From positions 1-37,907 of the forward strand of contig NZ_JALQEM010000035.1 in assembly GCF_023630705.1 (NCBI RefSeq): a DNA stretch of 37,907 nucleotides, in the 5' to 3' direction. The notes under the pieces are model-generated. The model ran no database searches, was not told where the DNA came from, and saw nothing but the letters and a program-made list of their open reading frames with translations. How positions within the stretch are numbered: the stretch's first letter is position 1; every line of letters starts with the position of its first letter. This stretch comes from Caballeronia sp. GAFFF1 (GTDB lineage: Bacteria > Pseudomonadota > Gammaproteobacteria > Burkholderiales > Burkholderiaceae). The translations under genes were made by a program, and so were the position numbers. Below are positions 1-8,015 of the stretch, one piece after another.

Positions 1-197
1 GCCGGGTTCTGGCCCGAGCCCGCGGTCAGCACCTGACCCAGAATGACTTCGCTGATTTGCTCGGGCTTCAGACCCGCGCGTTCTAGCACCGCGCGAATTA
101 CGGTGGCGCCCAGTTCCGGCGCTGCAATCTTCGCAAGCGAGCCGCCGAATTTGCCGACCGCGGTGCGCGCGGCCGATACGATCACTACGTCATTCAT
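1..197 (-). CDS. Acetyl-CoA acetyltransferase (thiolase), N-terminal part
   Basis: The first 65 residues of a thiolase are encoded here and the gene runs off the left edge. The protein begins MNDVVIVSAARTAVGKFGG, the classic thiolase opening, followed by the LGATVIRAVLERAGL and VILGQVLTAGSGQNPA segments of the N-terminal thiolase domain. The active-site cysteine would lie about 20 residues beyond the edge. The family condenses two acetyl-CoA or cleaves 3-ketoacyl-CoA in the cytoplasm, in PHB synthesis or fatty acid/ketone breakdown; the fragment cannot tell which. The ATG is preceded on the minus strand by GAGGATTGAAG, a good ribosome site at normal spacing. No neighbour within 600 bases shares its strand tightly, so the start of its transcript lies in the gap to its right. 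Confidence 0.93.
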   Translation of the reverse strand, partial: MNDVVIVSAARTAVGKFGGSLAKIAAPELGATVIRAVLERAGLKPEQISEVILGQVLTAGSGQNP

Positions 198-839
198 CTT
201 CAATCCTCGTTGAACAGCAGATCTCGTGAATCACGGTTCTCATGCGCTTCGTCCACGCACTCAATCACGCGCTTTCGATGCAAACGACGCAGCCTATTTA
301 CACGGGCTTTTGATTAGACTCTCAGGTCGACAACGGCCTTCTCCCGATTGCATTGATGCGCGGAAAACACGCAAGCGCAGATTCGCCGCATGCAATGTTG
401 CACGCGTTAATTGCATCCGGTCGGGGAAGTAAGTCAGGGCGTACGCTTGTGCGCCGCACCAATCAGAAGTCATTCTAAACGCAAAACATCGACAAAAGTT
501 TTCATATTCCTAGGTAATAACCCTATGTAAGGTAAGAAGTGCCGCATAAAAGATGCGGCTACTTCGGGGAAAGGTCGAACGGCCGTGCAATAAAACTGCT
601 GTTTAGCAAGGGAAATTGTGCGCTCGTCTGATGAATGCTGGATGAAAGCTCGGCGTCCGCCCCGCGCAAGGACTTAATCGGCTGGTGCGTGCAGCGCCAG
701 CCGTTCCGTCGGGCATCGGACCACTTCAATGCACCTTTTCATTATCTGCTTAGTATTTGCCGATTTTGTCTACGTCAACAAGCCGACATGTAGCGACTTT
801 ATGACATGCCGATGTATTGCGGCAATTTGCCCTATAAGG
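198..839. other. 640-base gap without a convincing gene
   Basis: No open frame here has a ribosome site and coding-like codon use. It is more AT-rich than its surroundings between about 480 and 620 and between 720 and 840. A small hairpin (7-bp arms GCCGCAT/ATGCGGC, 541-559) is present. On the minus strand TTGACG (778-773) and TACTAA (755-750) are separated by 17 bases, a possible promoter pointing toward the thiolase gene, which would give a leader of over 500 bases. It also holds the 3' end of the P450 transcript. Confidence 0.5.
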
Positions 840-3176
840 CTAAATCGCCAATACCAGTTTGATACCTTTCGCTCGCGAACAACACGCCATCATTCTCGTA
901 TTGGTTAATCGTTCTTCTTTAGTCAATACGACGTCGCGATGATCGACTTCACCGTCGAGCACGCGAATCTCGCAGGAACCGCATAGTCCTTCTTCGCAAT
1001 CGCTTTGAATATCGATGTTCGCGCGTCTGAGCGTGGCGAGGAGCGTTTGATCGGGCGGAACGGTCACCGTGAGACCCGAATCCCGCAGTTCGACTTCGAA
1101 TGCGTGCTCACTGGACGGGTCCAGCGCGCCCAGCGTGGATTCGAAATGTTCGATCTTCAGCGCGCCTTCGGCCCACCGTGCGCTCGCGGTCGAAAGCGCG
1201 TCCATCATGCGCGCCGGACCGCAGGCATAGACTTGCGTGCCCGCTTCGATGCGAAGCGCCGAAAAGTCGTTGCGCGCGCCCTCCTCCGATACGTACACGC
1301 GCAGCCGTTCGCCATGCAGCGCGCGCAGGTCGTCGAGAAAAGCCATCGACGCGCGGCTGCGACCGCTGTAGTGAATCTGGTAGTCGATGCCGTGCTCGCG
1401 CGCGTGACGCGCCATCGCGCTGATCGGTGTAATGCCAATGCCTCCGGCAATCAGCACGAGCCTGCGCGCAGCGGGATCGAGCCGGAAGTGATTGCGCGGC
1501 CCGCGAATGCGCCAGTGCGCGCCCGGCTTCACGTTTTCGTGTACCCATGCCGAACCGCCGCGGCTCGCGGTCTCGCGCAACACGGCGATCTCGTAGGCGG
1601 CCGAATCGGCAGGATCGCCGCAAAGCGAATACTGCCGTGAGAGGCCGCTGTCGCCGCAGATGACGTCGATATGCGAGCCCGGCGTCCAGCGCGGCAGCGC
1701 GCGACCATCGGCTGCTACGAGACGAACGCGCGCGATGCGATCGGCGCATATCGACACCGACTCGACGATCACCGCGCGACTCACCGCATGCGACGACGGC
1801 TCGCCGATGCGCACCGTCGCGCGCGGCTCCCGCGCCGACGGATTCGTGCGCTCGGGGTTCAGCGCGGGATCCCATTCGACGTAGAGATGCTCGGGCCCGC
1901 GAAACGACGTGTTCGGCACGTACGTGAAACGCTGATCGGCGAGGCGCATGTGCGGCAGGCGGCGCGTCAGTTCGTCGAGGAAAACCTGCATCTCCATGCG
2001 CGCGAGATTCTTGCCCATGCACTGATGCGCGCCGTAGCCGAACGTCAGCTGATCGCTGGCGTTCTCGCGGCGGATGTCGAGGAGATCGGCGTCCGCGAAC
2101 TGATGCAAGTCATGGTTAGCGGACGACGTTACGATCAACAGCTTCGCGCCCGCCGGAATGTCGATGCCGCCGATCTTCACGTCGCGCGTCGCGAGCCGCC
2201 GCCACGCCGCGACCGATCCGTTGTGCCGCAGGCATTCCTCGACTGCGTTCGGAATCAGGCTCGGGTCTTCGCAGATGTCGCGCCACGCCTCGCCGTGTTG
2301 CAGCAGCAGCTTGATCGCGTTGGCGGCCGCGTTGGCCGTCGTCTCGTGCGCCGCGACGATGCCCGCCATCATCATCGAATGCAGATAGGAGTCCGTCACG
2401 ACGTCGGGCAAGGTCTGCTGCTTGCGAATGCCGTACTGCATCCAGCCGGGGCCGGACGGGTCCTCGCGCATCTTGTCGAGCACCTTGCCCGCGTACTGCC
2501 AGAACTTGCCGACCGCATGCGCGACCGCGACCTGCTCCTCCGGCTTCGGTCGGCCCCACGTGTTCACCGTATGCGCGATGGAATATTCGCGCAGCGTGTC
2601 CATGTCCTCCTCGGGCACGCCGAGAAAATGCAGCGCGACGGTCAGCGGCACTTCCCACAGCATCTGATCGACCAGATCGGCGCGGCCATCGTCGATGAAG
2701 CGATCGACGTACTCGCGCGTGAGCGCGCGCACCATCGGCTCGTGATGCGCGAGCGCCTCGGGCGTGAACGGGTCCATCAGCGCGCGACGGCGCGGCATGT
2801 GCGCAGGCTCGTCCTCGTTGACGAGCGTGCGGTTGAGCGCGAAGCCGTACGACGCGAGCACCGCGTTCGCTTCCGGCCCGGTGGGCGTGATCTTCTCCAG
2901 CGCGATGGACGGGCTGAACGTCAGGTTGTCGCGGAAGATCGCCTTGATGTCGTCGTAGCGCGTGACGACCCAGTAACCGAGCTTGGGGCTATAGAACACC
3001 GGCTCCTGTTCGCGCGCCCAGCGCACGTACTCGGGCGGGTCTTGCTGATAGCCGTCGCTGAACGGATCGAAATCCGCGGCGCGCGCGCTCACCGGGCAGC
3101 CGTTCGGCGCGGTCGAATGGAAAGGGCATTGCGTCGCGGGTGTCGTCGCGGGCGTCGCGGTGTTTGCGTCGGTCAT
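840..3176 (-). CDS. Self-sufficient cytochrome P450 fused to reductase (CYP116B type)
   Basis: A 778-residue single-chain monooxygenase. Residues ~35-435 are a class I-type P450: I-helix AAHETT (275-280), ExxR (314-317) and the haem loop FGYGAHQCMG with ligand Cys386. Residues ~460-778 are a phthalate-dioxygenase-reductase module: FMN site RQYS (514-517), NADH site GGIGITP (578-584), CGPARMM (652-658) and a C-terminal plant-type [2Fe-2S] domain with Cys727, 732, 735 and one of Cys765/766. This order (haem, FMN, NADH, 2Fe-2S) defines the CYP116B family (P450-RhF relatives), cytoplasmic enzymes that oxidise aromatics, alkyl ethers or thiocarbamate-like compounds with NAD(P)H and no partner protein. 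The substrate cannot be read from sequence. The ATG follows AAGGAGACGAACCCG. It is the last gene of a unit with the hydrolase-like gene 29 bases upstream and mntH before that. All cofactor residues look intact. Confidence 0.96.
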   Translation of the reverse strand: MTDANTATPATTPATQCPFHSTAPNGCPVSARAADFDPFSDGYQQDPPEYVRWAREQEPVFYSPKLGYWVVTRYDDIKAIFRDNLTFSPSIALEKITPTGPEANAVLASYGFALNRTLVNEDEPAHMPRRRALMDPFTPEALAHHEPMVRALTREYVDRFIDDGRADLVDQMLWEVPLTVALHFLGVPEEDMDTLREYSIAHTVNTWGRPKPEEQVAVAHAVGKFWQYAGKVLDKMREDPSGPGWMQYGIRKQQTLPDVVTDSYLHSMMMAGIVAAHETTANAAANAIKLLLQHGEAWRDICEDPSLIPNAVEECLRHNGSVAAWRRLATRDVKIGGIDIPAGAKLLIVTSSANHDLHQFADADLLDIRRENASDQLTFGYGAHQCMGKNLARMEMQVFLDELTRRLPHMRLADQRFTYVPNTSFRGPEHLYVEWDPALNPERTNPSAREPRATVRIGEPSSHAVSRAVIVESVSICADRIARVRLVAADGRALPRWTPGSHIDVICGDSGLSRQYSLCGDPADSAAYEIAVLRETASRGGSAWVHENVKPGAHWRIRGPRNHFRLDPAARRLVLIAGGIGITPISAMARHAREHGIDYQIHYSGRSRASMAFLDDLRALHGERLRVYVSEEGARNDFSALRIEAGTQVYACGPARMMDALSTASARWAEGALKIEHFESTLGALDPSSEHAFEVELRDSGLTVTVPPDQTLLATLRRANIDIQSDCEEGLCGSCEIRVLDGEVDHRDVVLTKEERLTNTRMMACCSRAKGIKLVLAI

Positions 3177-3205
3177 CGGGTTCGTCTCCTTATTTTATAT
3201 ATGTG

Positions 3206-4360
3206 TCAGACCGGCTTTCCTTCGCTCGATGCCCAGTTGCGCATCAGCGTGTTGCTCGGCCGCGTTTCGTCGATCATCTTCTGCGCCGTTTCGCGACCGG
3301 CGACAGGCAGGCCGGTCGGATCGAGCACGCCGATCTGCACCAGCACCGACGCCTGATCCCAATAGATGTGTTCGTTATAGAGCTTGTCGCCGCGAAAGCG
3401 GACCACCGCGAGCATCGGGACTTCGAAATAGCGGCCCGTGGGCGCGAGGCCCGGCAGCAACCAGTCGATCTCGCGATCATGCGTCGCGCAGAACACGAAT
3501 TCGTCGACGATCCGGTCCGCGCCGATCGTGCGCGAGACCGGGATCAGCTTCGTGTCGTCCGGGTTCGAGTGAACGAAGTGGTATCGGTAGAAGCGTTTGA
3601 GCTCGTCGTATCCGACGCCGCCCGTCATCGTCGGCACATGATTGACGTACGGTTCGGCGACCATGGTCGGCATGACGGCGTCGACATCGCGCGTCGCGAA
3701 TTCGAAATAGCAGTGCTGTTCCCACAGGCGGTCGAGGTCGTAGACCGGACCGAGCACCTCGCGCAGCAAGCCGAGCGTGCGCGAGTACGCCATCAGCCCG
3801 GCGGGTTTGTCGTACGGCGAGTCGGCGGACGTGGCGGGCACGGCGAAACCCGGCGCGCAGCCGCTATATATATAGCGCTGTATTTGCGGCTTGCCGGCAA
3901 ACGCGTCGCTGGATTGCGTTTGCGCGAAATGGAAGACCATCGGACAGCGGATGGTGCGCAGGTCGTCGAGGCAGGCGGCGAGGTCGTCGGGATAGTAAGC
4001 CACCGCGCAGTCGATGTCCGCGTTCGCCGCGGCCTGCACGGCAAGCCGTCCGCCCGCGCCGAAGCCGACCGCGCCCACTTTTCCCGCATGTTCCGGCAGC
4101 GCGCGCAGGGCTTCGATGACCGCCGCCAGGTTTTCCATCGACACGCCGCCGCCCCGCAGCTCGCGCCCCGCCAACTCGGGCGCCAGCACGACATAGCCCT
4201 CCTCGGCGAAACGCTCGGCGGTCGATTGCGCGAAGTCGTCGAGGCCCGCGGAGTCGTGCAGGAGCAGCAGTCCCGGTCCCGAGCCTTGCGCCGGGCGTGT
4301 CACGTACGCGCGAATCGGGCCGCCTTCGCGGGCGGCGATGTCGATGAAAGTCCCAGCCAT
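3206..4360 (-). CDS. Dienelactone-hydrolase-like domain fused to NTF2/SnoaL-like domain; hydrolase site appears lost
   Basis: A 384-residue two-domain protein. Residues 1-~195 follow the dienelactone hydrolase fold: GLLLLHDSAGL, the FAEEGYVVLAPEL strand-turn and the nucleophile elbow GFGAGG (99-104). In active family members the elbow reads G-x-C-x-G-G; here the nucleophile position (101) is Gly. The usual HGF histidine motif appears as GCAPGFAV, with Pro at 170, and the conserved Glu after the first core strand is Asp36. Residues ~205-384 resemble an NTF2/SnoaL polyketide-cyclase-like domain (W-E-rich start, aromatic strands, a single IYWDQASVL motif). Such fusions are annotated as carboxymethylenebutenolidase, but these substitutions argue for binding, or for catalysis residing in the second domain. 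The ATG is preceded by CGGAGACGCCTGAC. It lies 24 bases after mntH and 29 before the P450 gene, implying co-transcription. The function is unknown. Confidence 0.85.
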   Translation of the reverse strand: MAGTFIDIAAREGGPIRAYVTRPAQGSGPGLLLLHDSAGLDDFAQSTAERFAEEGYVVLAPELAGRELRGGGVSMENLAAVIEALRALPEHAGKVGAVGFGAGGRLAVQAAANADIDCAVAYYPDDLAACLDDLRTIRCPMVFHFAQTQSSDAFAGKPQIQRYIYSGCAPGFAVPATSADSPYDKPAGLMAYSRTLGLLREVLGPVYDLDRLWEQHCYFEFATRDVDAVMPTMVAEPYVNHVPTMTGGVGYDELKRFYRYHFVHSNPDDTKLIPVSRTIGADRIVDEFVFCATHDREIDWLLPGLAPTGRYFEVPMLAVVRFRGDKLYNEHIYWDQASVLVQIGVLDPTGLPVAGRETAQKMIDETRPSNTLMRNWASSEGKPV

Positions 4361-4384
4361 GTCAGGCGTCTCCGGAGTCGTCGG

Positions 4385-5722
4385 TCAGGAAAGCAGCGTA
4401 TCGGCAAGCAGCTTCACATTCAACACGACAATGACGCCGGCGACCAGCCACGCGAGCGCCGCCAGCCATCTGCCGATGACGAAGGCGCCCATTTTCCTGC
4501 GGTCGGAGACGAACCGCACGAGCGGCACGACGGCGAACGGCAGTTGCATCGACAGGATCACCTGGCTCAGGACGAGGAGTTGGCCGGTGGCTCTTTCGCC
4601 GTAAATCGCGGTAACGGCGATAACGGGCGCAATGGCGATGGATCGTGTCACGAGGCGGCGCGCCCAGTTCGGCAAGCGCAACCGGAGGAAGCCTTCCATC
4701 ACGATCTGGCCGGCGAGCGTGGCCGTCACCGTCGAATTCAGACCGGAGGCAAGCAGCGCGACCGCGAACAAGGTCGACGCGATGCCGAGACCGAGCAGCG
4801 GCGACAGGAGATGGAACGCGTCGGCGATTTCCGCCACCTGATCGTGACCGCTGCTGTGGAAGACGGCCGCTGCCACGACGAGGATCGCGGCGTTGATGAA
4901 CAGCGCGAGCGTCAGCGCGAGGGTGCTGTCGATCGTCGCCCAGCGGATGGCCTCGCGGCGCGCATTCACCGAAGCACCATAGGCGCGCGTCTGCACGACC
5001 GACGAATGCAGATACAGGTTGTGCGGCATGACCGTCGCGCCGAGAATGCCGATCGCGAGGTACAGCATCTCGCGGTTCGCCACGATTTGCGGGGACGGCA
5101 CGAAGCCGCGCAGCACTTGCGCGACCGGCGGCGCCGCGGCGGCAATCTGCAACGCAAAGCACACGGCGATGACGGCCAGCAGCGCAATGACGAATGCTTC
5201 TAGAAAACGGAAGCCTCTGTTGACGAGGAGCAATAGAAGAAAGGCGTCGAGCGCCGTGATCAGCGCGCCGAACACGAGCGGAATGTCGAACAGCAGTTTC
5301 AGCGCGATGGCCGTACCGATGACCTCGGCGAGATCGCACGCGATGATTGCCATTTCGCAGGCGAACCACAGCGCCAAATTGACGGGCCGGGAGTAATGTT
5401 CGCGACATGCCTGCGCGAGATCGCGCCCCGTCGCGACGCCGAGCCGAACGGCCAGTGCCTGCAGCAGGATCGCCATGAGGTTCGACAACAGGACGACCGC
5501 GAGCAACGTGTAGCCAAAGCGCGATCCGCCGGCGATATCCGTCGCCCAATTGCCGGGGTCCATGTAGCCGACCGAGATCATGTAGCCGGGTCCGGCGAAC
5601 GCGAGGAGTCGCCGAAACCAGCTGCCGCCGACCGGCACTCGCACCGACGCGTAGACCTCCGGCAAACTCGGGCGCAAATCGTCCTGTCGAGCATCTTTGT
5701 ACGCGGGGCGAGGGTCGCGCAT
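4385..5722 (-). CDS. mntH: NRAMP-family divalent metal (Mn2+/Fe2+) transporter
   Basis: About 445 residues with roughly 11 membrane segments. The NRAMP metal-site motifs are present: DPGN in the first helix (residues ~55-58) and MPHN in the sixth (~232-235), followed by LYLHSS. The family moves Mn2+ or Fe2+ into the cytoplasm with protons. The in-frame GTG six bases earlier is possible, but the ATG at 5722 has GGAGG nine bases upstream, whereas the GTG would be only three bases from it. It is the first gene of a minus-strand unit with the pseudo-hydrolase and P450. A 7-bp-arm inverted repeat lies 95 bases upstream and may be an operator. Linkage of a Mn/Fe importer to a haem/2Fe-2S monooxygenase is unusual; iron supply or a stress response could explain it, but that is inference. 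Confidence 0.93.
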   Translation of the reverse strand: MRDPRPAYKDARQDDLRPSLPEVYASVRVPVGGSWFRRLLAFAGPGYMISVGYMDPGNWATDIAGGSRFGYTLLAVVLLSNLMAILLQALAVRLGVATGRDLAQACREHYSRPVNLALWFACEMAIIACDLAEVIGTAIALKLLFDIPLVFGALITALDAFLLLLLVNRGFRFLEAFVIALLAVIAVCFALQIAAAAPPVAQVLRGFVPSPQIVANREMLYLAIGILGATVMPHNLYLHSSVVQTRAYGASVNARREAIRWATIDSTLALTLALFINAAILVVAAAVFHSSGHDQVAEIADAFHLLSPLLGLGIASTLFAVALLASGLNSTVTATLAGQIVMEGFLRLRLPNWARRLVTRSIAIAPVIAVTAIYGERATGQLLVLSQVILSMQLPFAVVPLVRFVSDRRKMGAFVIGRWLAALAWLVAGVIVVLNVKLLADTLLS

Positions 5723-5816
5723 CGGCACGGGCCTCCGGTAAGGCGCTTGTCAGTGGACGAATATGCGCCGGGCGGATTAAAGATACAAGTTCCGGGCGGG
5801 ACGTCGGCGCTGACTG

Positions 5817-5836
5817 CTGATAATGCGACTTATCAG
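5817..5836. promoter_or_regulatory. Inverted repeat between mntH and the recombinase gene, candidate operator
   Basis: A perfect 7-bp inverted repeat, CTGATAA-N6-TTATCAG, lies in the divergent intergenic region, 95 bases before mntH and 53 before the recombinase gene. The size and symmetry suit a dimeric repressor such as MntR, Mur/Fur or a recombinase-linked regulator. It does not match a consensus I can name with confidence. Confidence 0.4.
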
Positions 5837-5888
5837 ATGTAGCGATTTAGGTTGTCAATTTCACACCTAGTTGATAATCTCGCCGCAA

Positions 5889-7832
5889 ATGACTGATATC
5901 AAAGACAAAATTTCCCGTTCTCAAGGCGCGTTGCATGAAGGGCCCGCAATGCCTCGCCTCACGCGACAACATTTTGCCCTGTATCGCGGTTATCTCGACG
6001 GCGTGTCGGAGGCGCAGCTTCATGCATCGTATGGCGATTCGGGCAGCGACGTGCGCAGCACTCGGCGGCTCATCGCTGTCCTGCGCGACACGCTGTCTGT
6101 GCTCGCGCGCCGTGCGCACGACATCGAAGCCGCGCATCTTCTTCGATTGCGCCCGGGAAGCATTCCGTCGCCGCCCGCCGAACTCGCCCGAGGCGCGCCT
6201 TCGCTCGAGACGTTCCGCGAGCGCATCGATCCGGATGGTGTATTTGGCGAAGCGGAACTTCTCGCGTTGTATCGGGAGGCATATCCCGCGGATGCGTCTC
6301 CGACGGTGGATCGGCGAAGCGCGCGGAACATGCGACTGCGTCGGCGCCAGGCGGATGCGCTTGCACGAATGGAAGCGACGCTCGTCCACGATCCGCGGCC
6401 GGCACATCCGGTCGACGGATGGTTCGAACCGGCAGTCGCGGCGCGGCTCGCGGCCGCTGGTATCGAGACGATCGCGGACTTGATCGCATTGGTCGAGCGC
6501 CGACGACATCGGTGGTACACCGCAGTGCCGCGACTTGGTCCCAAGGGCGCGCAACGCATCGTCGACTGGCTGCAACTGCACTCGGACGCGCTCGGGCACA
6601 GGCTTTCGCCGTTGGCATTGATGCCACGGCGGCAGTGGTCTGAGGAGACGCCGGAGCGGCCCGTTTCGAACGGTGACGCGGTTGCTATCGCGCCGCTCGA
6701 AGCGATTCGCGTCCCTGCCCCGCTCGACGGCTCGAACGGGACGAATCGGGCGGGTGGCTCGAACTGTCGTTTCCGCACCGATATCGAAGCGGTCAAGGCG
6801 TGGCTCGACGCGCGTGCGGCGAGCGAGCACACCCGGCGGGCCTATCGGCGCGAGGCCGAGCGACTGCTGCTGTGGGCGTTGATCGAGAGAAATAAGCCGC
6901 TGTCGTCACTGACTTCGCCGGACTGCCGCCAGTATGTTCATACTTTTCTCGTCAATCCGAGTCCCGCGCGTTGGGTGGTGAAATGCCGCGTCGAGCGCTG
7001 CCTCGCGGTATGGCGGCCGTTCGCGGGTCCGTTGTCCGATCGAAGCCGCGAAACAGCCCGCTCGATATTGAACGCAATGTGCGAATGGCTGGTCGAGATC
7101 GGTTATCTGGCGACGAATCCGTTCAGCGGTATGGAGCGAGCGGCGACGCCGTCTATCTTCGACGCAGAGACGCGTTCGCTCGATTTCGAGCAGTGGAGGC
7201 TCGTTTTCGATGCCGTGACCCGGCCTCAGTACACGTTCGTGGAACACCGCGACCGGCTCGCGCTGCTGCTCGCGTACGCCACCGGATTGCGTCGTTCCGA
7301 GTTGGCTAGCGCGACGACCGACATGCTGTCAGTCGGGCGCCTTCCCGGCGTCGATGCGCCGGTGTGGCGGCTGAGCTTCCAGCATGCGTCGCGGAGAAAC
7401 GGGGACCGGTCGGTGCTTCTGCCGCCAATCGTGATCGAGGCGCTTGAAGAAAACCTCGCGATGCGCGGACTCCCCGACGCGCTGGGCTGCCCGGAAGGCA
7501 CGCCACTGCTCGCTCAGTCGCGAAACGGCGGATCGATTACGCCCGACGGCATCGGCAAGCTGTTTAAGGCGATTTTCGCGAGCGCCGCCGCTGCTGCGGA
7601 AAGAGACGTCCCGGGATCGGGGCGTCGCCTCGCGCTCGCGAGCACGCACTGGCTGCGGCACACGCATTCCGCGCATGCGCTCGCGCACGGCGCGGACATC
7701 GTCGAGATCGGCAAGGGACTCGGGCATGCGAGCCTCTCGACCACATCGCTGTACTTACAGGGCGATGGCTGGAGACGTTTACTTGGCGTCGAGCGGCTTT
7801 TACGGGACACTTTCGCGCTCGGAACATCTTAA
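5889..7832 (+). CDS. Tyrosine site-specific recombinase of the replicon-origin type
   Basis: About 647 residues. An N-terminal ~250-residue region, rich in Arg and Ala with a helix-hairpin-helix-like stretch (PRLGPKGAQRIVDWLQL), resembles the accessory domain of large Burkholderia integrases. The middle is a SAM-like core-binding domain (VKAWLDARAASEHTRRAYRR). The C-terminal third is the catalytic domain with the full set: Arg in TGLRRSE (codons near 7290), HWLRH (7647-7661), GHASLSTT and Tyr in SLYLQ (near 7752). It should cut and rejoin DNA through the tyrosine. Start choice is uncertain: a TTG at 5871, ATG at 5889 and ATG at 5949 share the frame. The last, reading MPRLTRQHF, is where conserved sequence seems to begin. 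No phage genes accompany it. Its place before parAB suggests a replicon-maintenance role such as dimer resolution; this is inference. Confidence 0.9.
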   Translation: MTDIKDKISRSQGALHEGPAMPRLTRQHFALYRGYLDGVSEAQLHASYGDSGSDVRSTRRLIAVLRDTLSVLARRAHDIEAAHLLRLRPGSIPSPPAELARGAPSLETFRERIDPDGVFGEAELLALYREAYPADASPTVDRRSARNMRLRRRQADALARMEATLVHDPRPAHPVDGWFEPAVAARLAAAGIETIADLIALVERRRHRWYTAVPRLGPKGAQRIVDWLQLHSDALGHRLSPLALMPRRQWSEETPERPVSNGDAVAIAPLEAIRVPAPLDGSNGTNRAGGSNCRFRTDIEAVKAWLDARAASEHTRRAYRREAERLLLWALIERNKPLSSLTSPDCRQYVHTFLVNPSPARWVVKCRVERCLAVWRPFAGPLSDRSRETARSILNAMCEWLVEIGYLATNPFSGMERAATPSIFDAETRSLDFEQWRLVFDAVTRPQYTFVEHRDRLALLLAYATGLRRSELASATTDMLSVGRLPGVDAPVWRLSFQHASRRNGDRSVLLPPIVIEALEENLAMRGLPDALGCPEGTPLLAQSRNGGSITPDGIGKLFKAIFASAAAAAERDVPGSGRRLALASTHWLRHTHSAHALAHGADIVEIGKGLGHASLSTTSLYLQGDGWRRLLGVERLLRDTFALGTS

Positions 7833-7937
7833 GAGTCCGCTTAGCACAGCCTTGCGCACGCCCGGGCGTTGTAAAAATGCCTGAAAAGGCGCGGAAACGA
7901 CTTCAGAGTTTACTTGAGGTTTACCGGTTGGGCGTTT

Positions 7938-7977
7938 ATTCTTCGGTTTGCAGCATGTTTTCCACAAACCGAAGAAT
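7938..7977. promoter_or_regulatory. 13-bp-arm inverted repeat upstream of parA, candidate ParA operator or centromere
   Basis: ATTCTTCGGTTTG (7938-7950) is perfectly inverted as CAAACCGAAGAAT (7965-7977) with a 14-base spacer, 39 bases before the parA ATG. Type Ia ParA proteins, which carry an N-terminal DNA-binding domain like the one here, repress their own promoter through such repeats. Short GTTTA/GTTTG units also recur at 7908, 7919, 7934 and 7946. With no T-run after the right arm, a terminator role is unlikely. Confidence 0.55.
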
Positions 7978-8015
7978 TATTTGCTTACCCAGGCCCGCCA
8001 GTGACTGCGAACTCC

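Noticed and set aside
226..432. 68-residue open frame on the plus strand in the gap after the thiolase
   Set aside because: GTG start with no ribosome site, Arg-rich composition typical of chance frames in GC-rich DNA, and no recognisable motif.
1671..3356. 561-residue open frame antisense to the P450 gene
   Set aside because: It is extremely Arg/His-rich and mirrors the P450 reading frame; the P450 has all family motifs and a good ribosome site.
5889..7832. Prophage or integrative element carrying the tyrosine recombinase
   Set aside because: No phage structural, conjugation or excisionase genes and no flanking tRNA or direct repeats were seen; the context is parAB-rep.
7938..7977. Intrinsic terminator of the recombinase gene
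   Set aside because: The arms are long, but the 14-base spacer, absence of a T-run and position 39 bases before parA fit an operator better.
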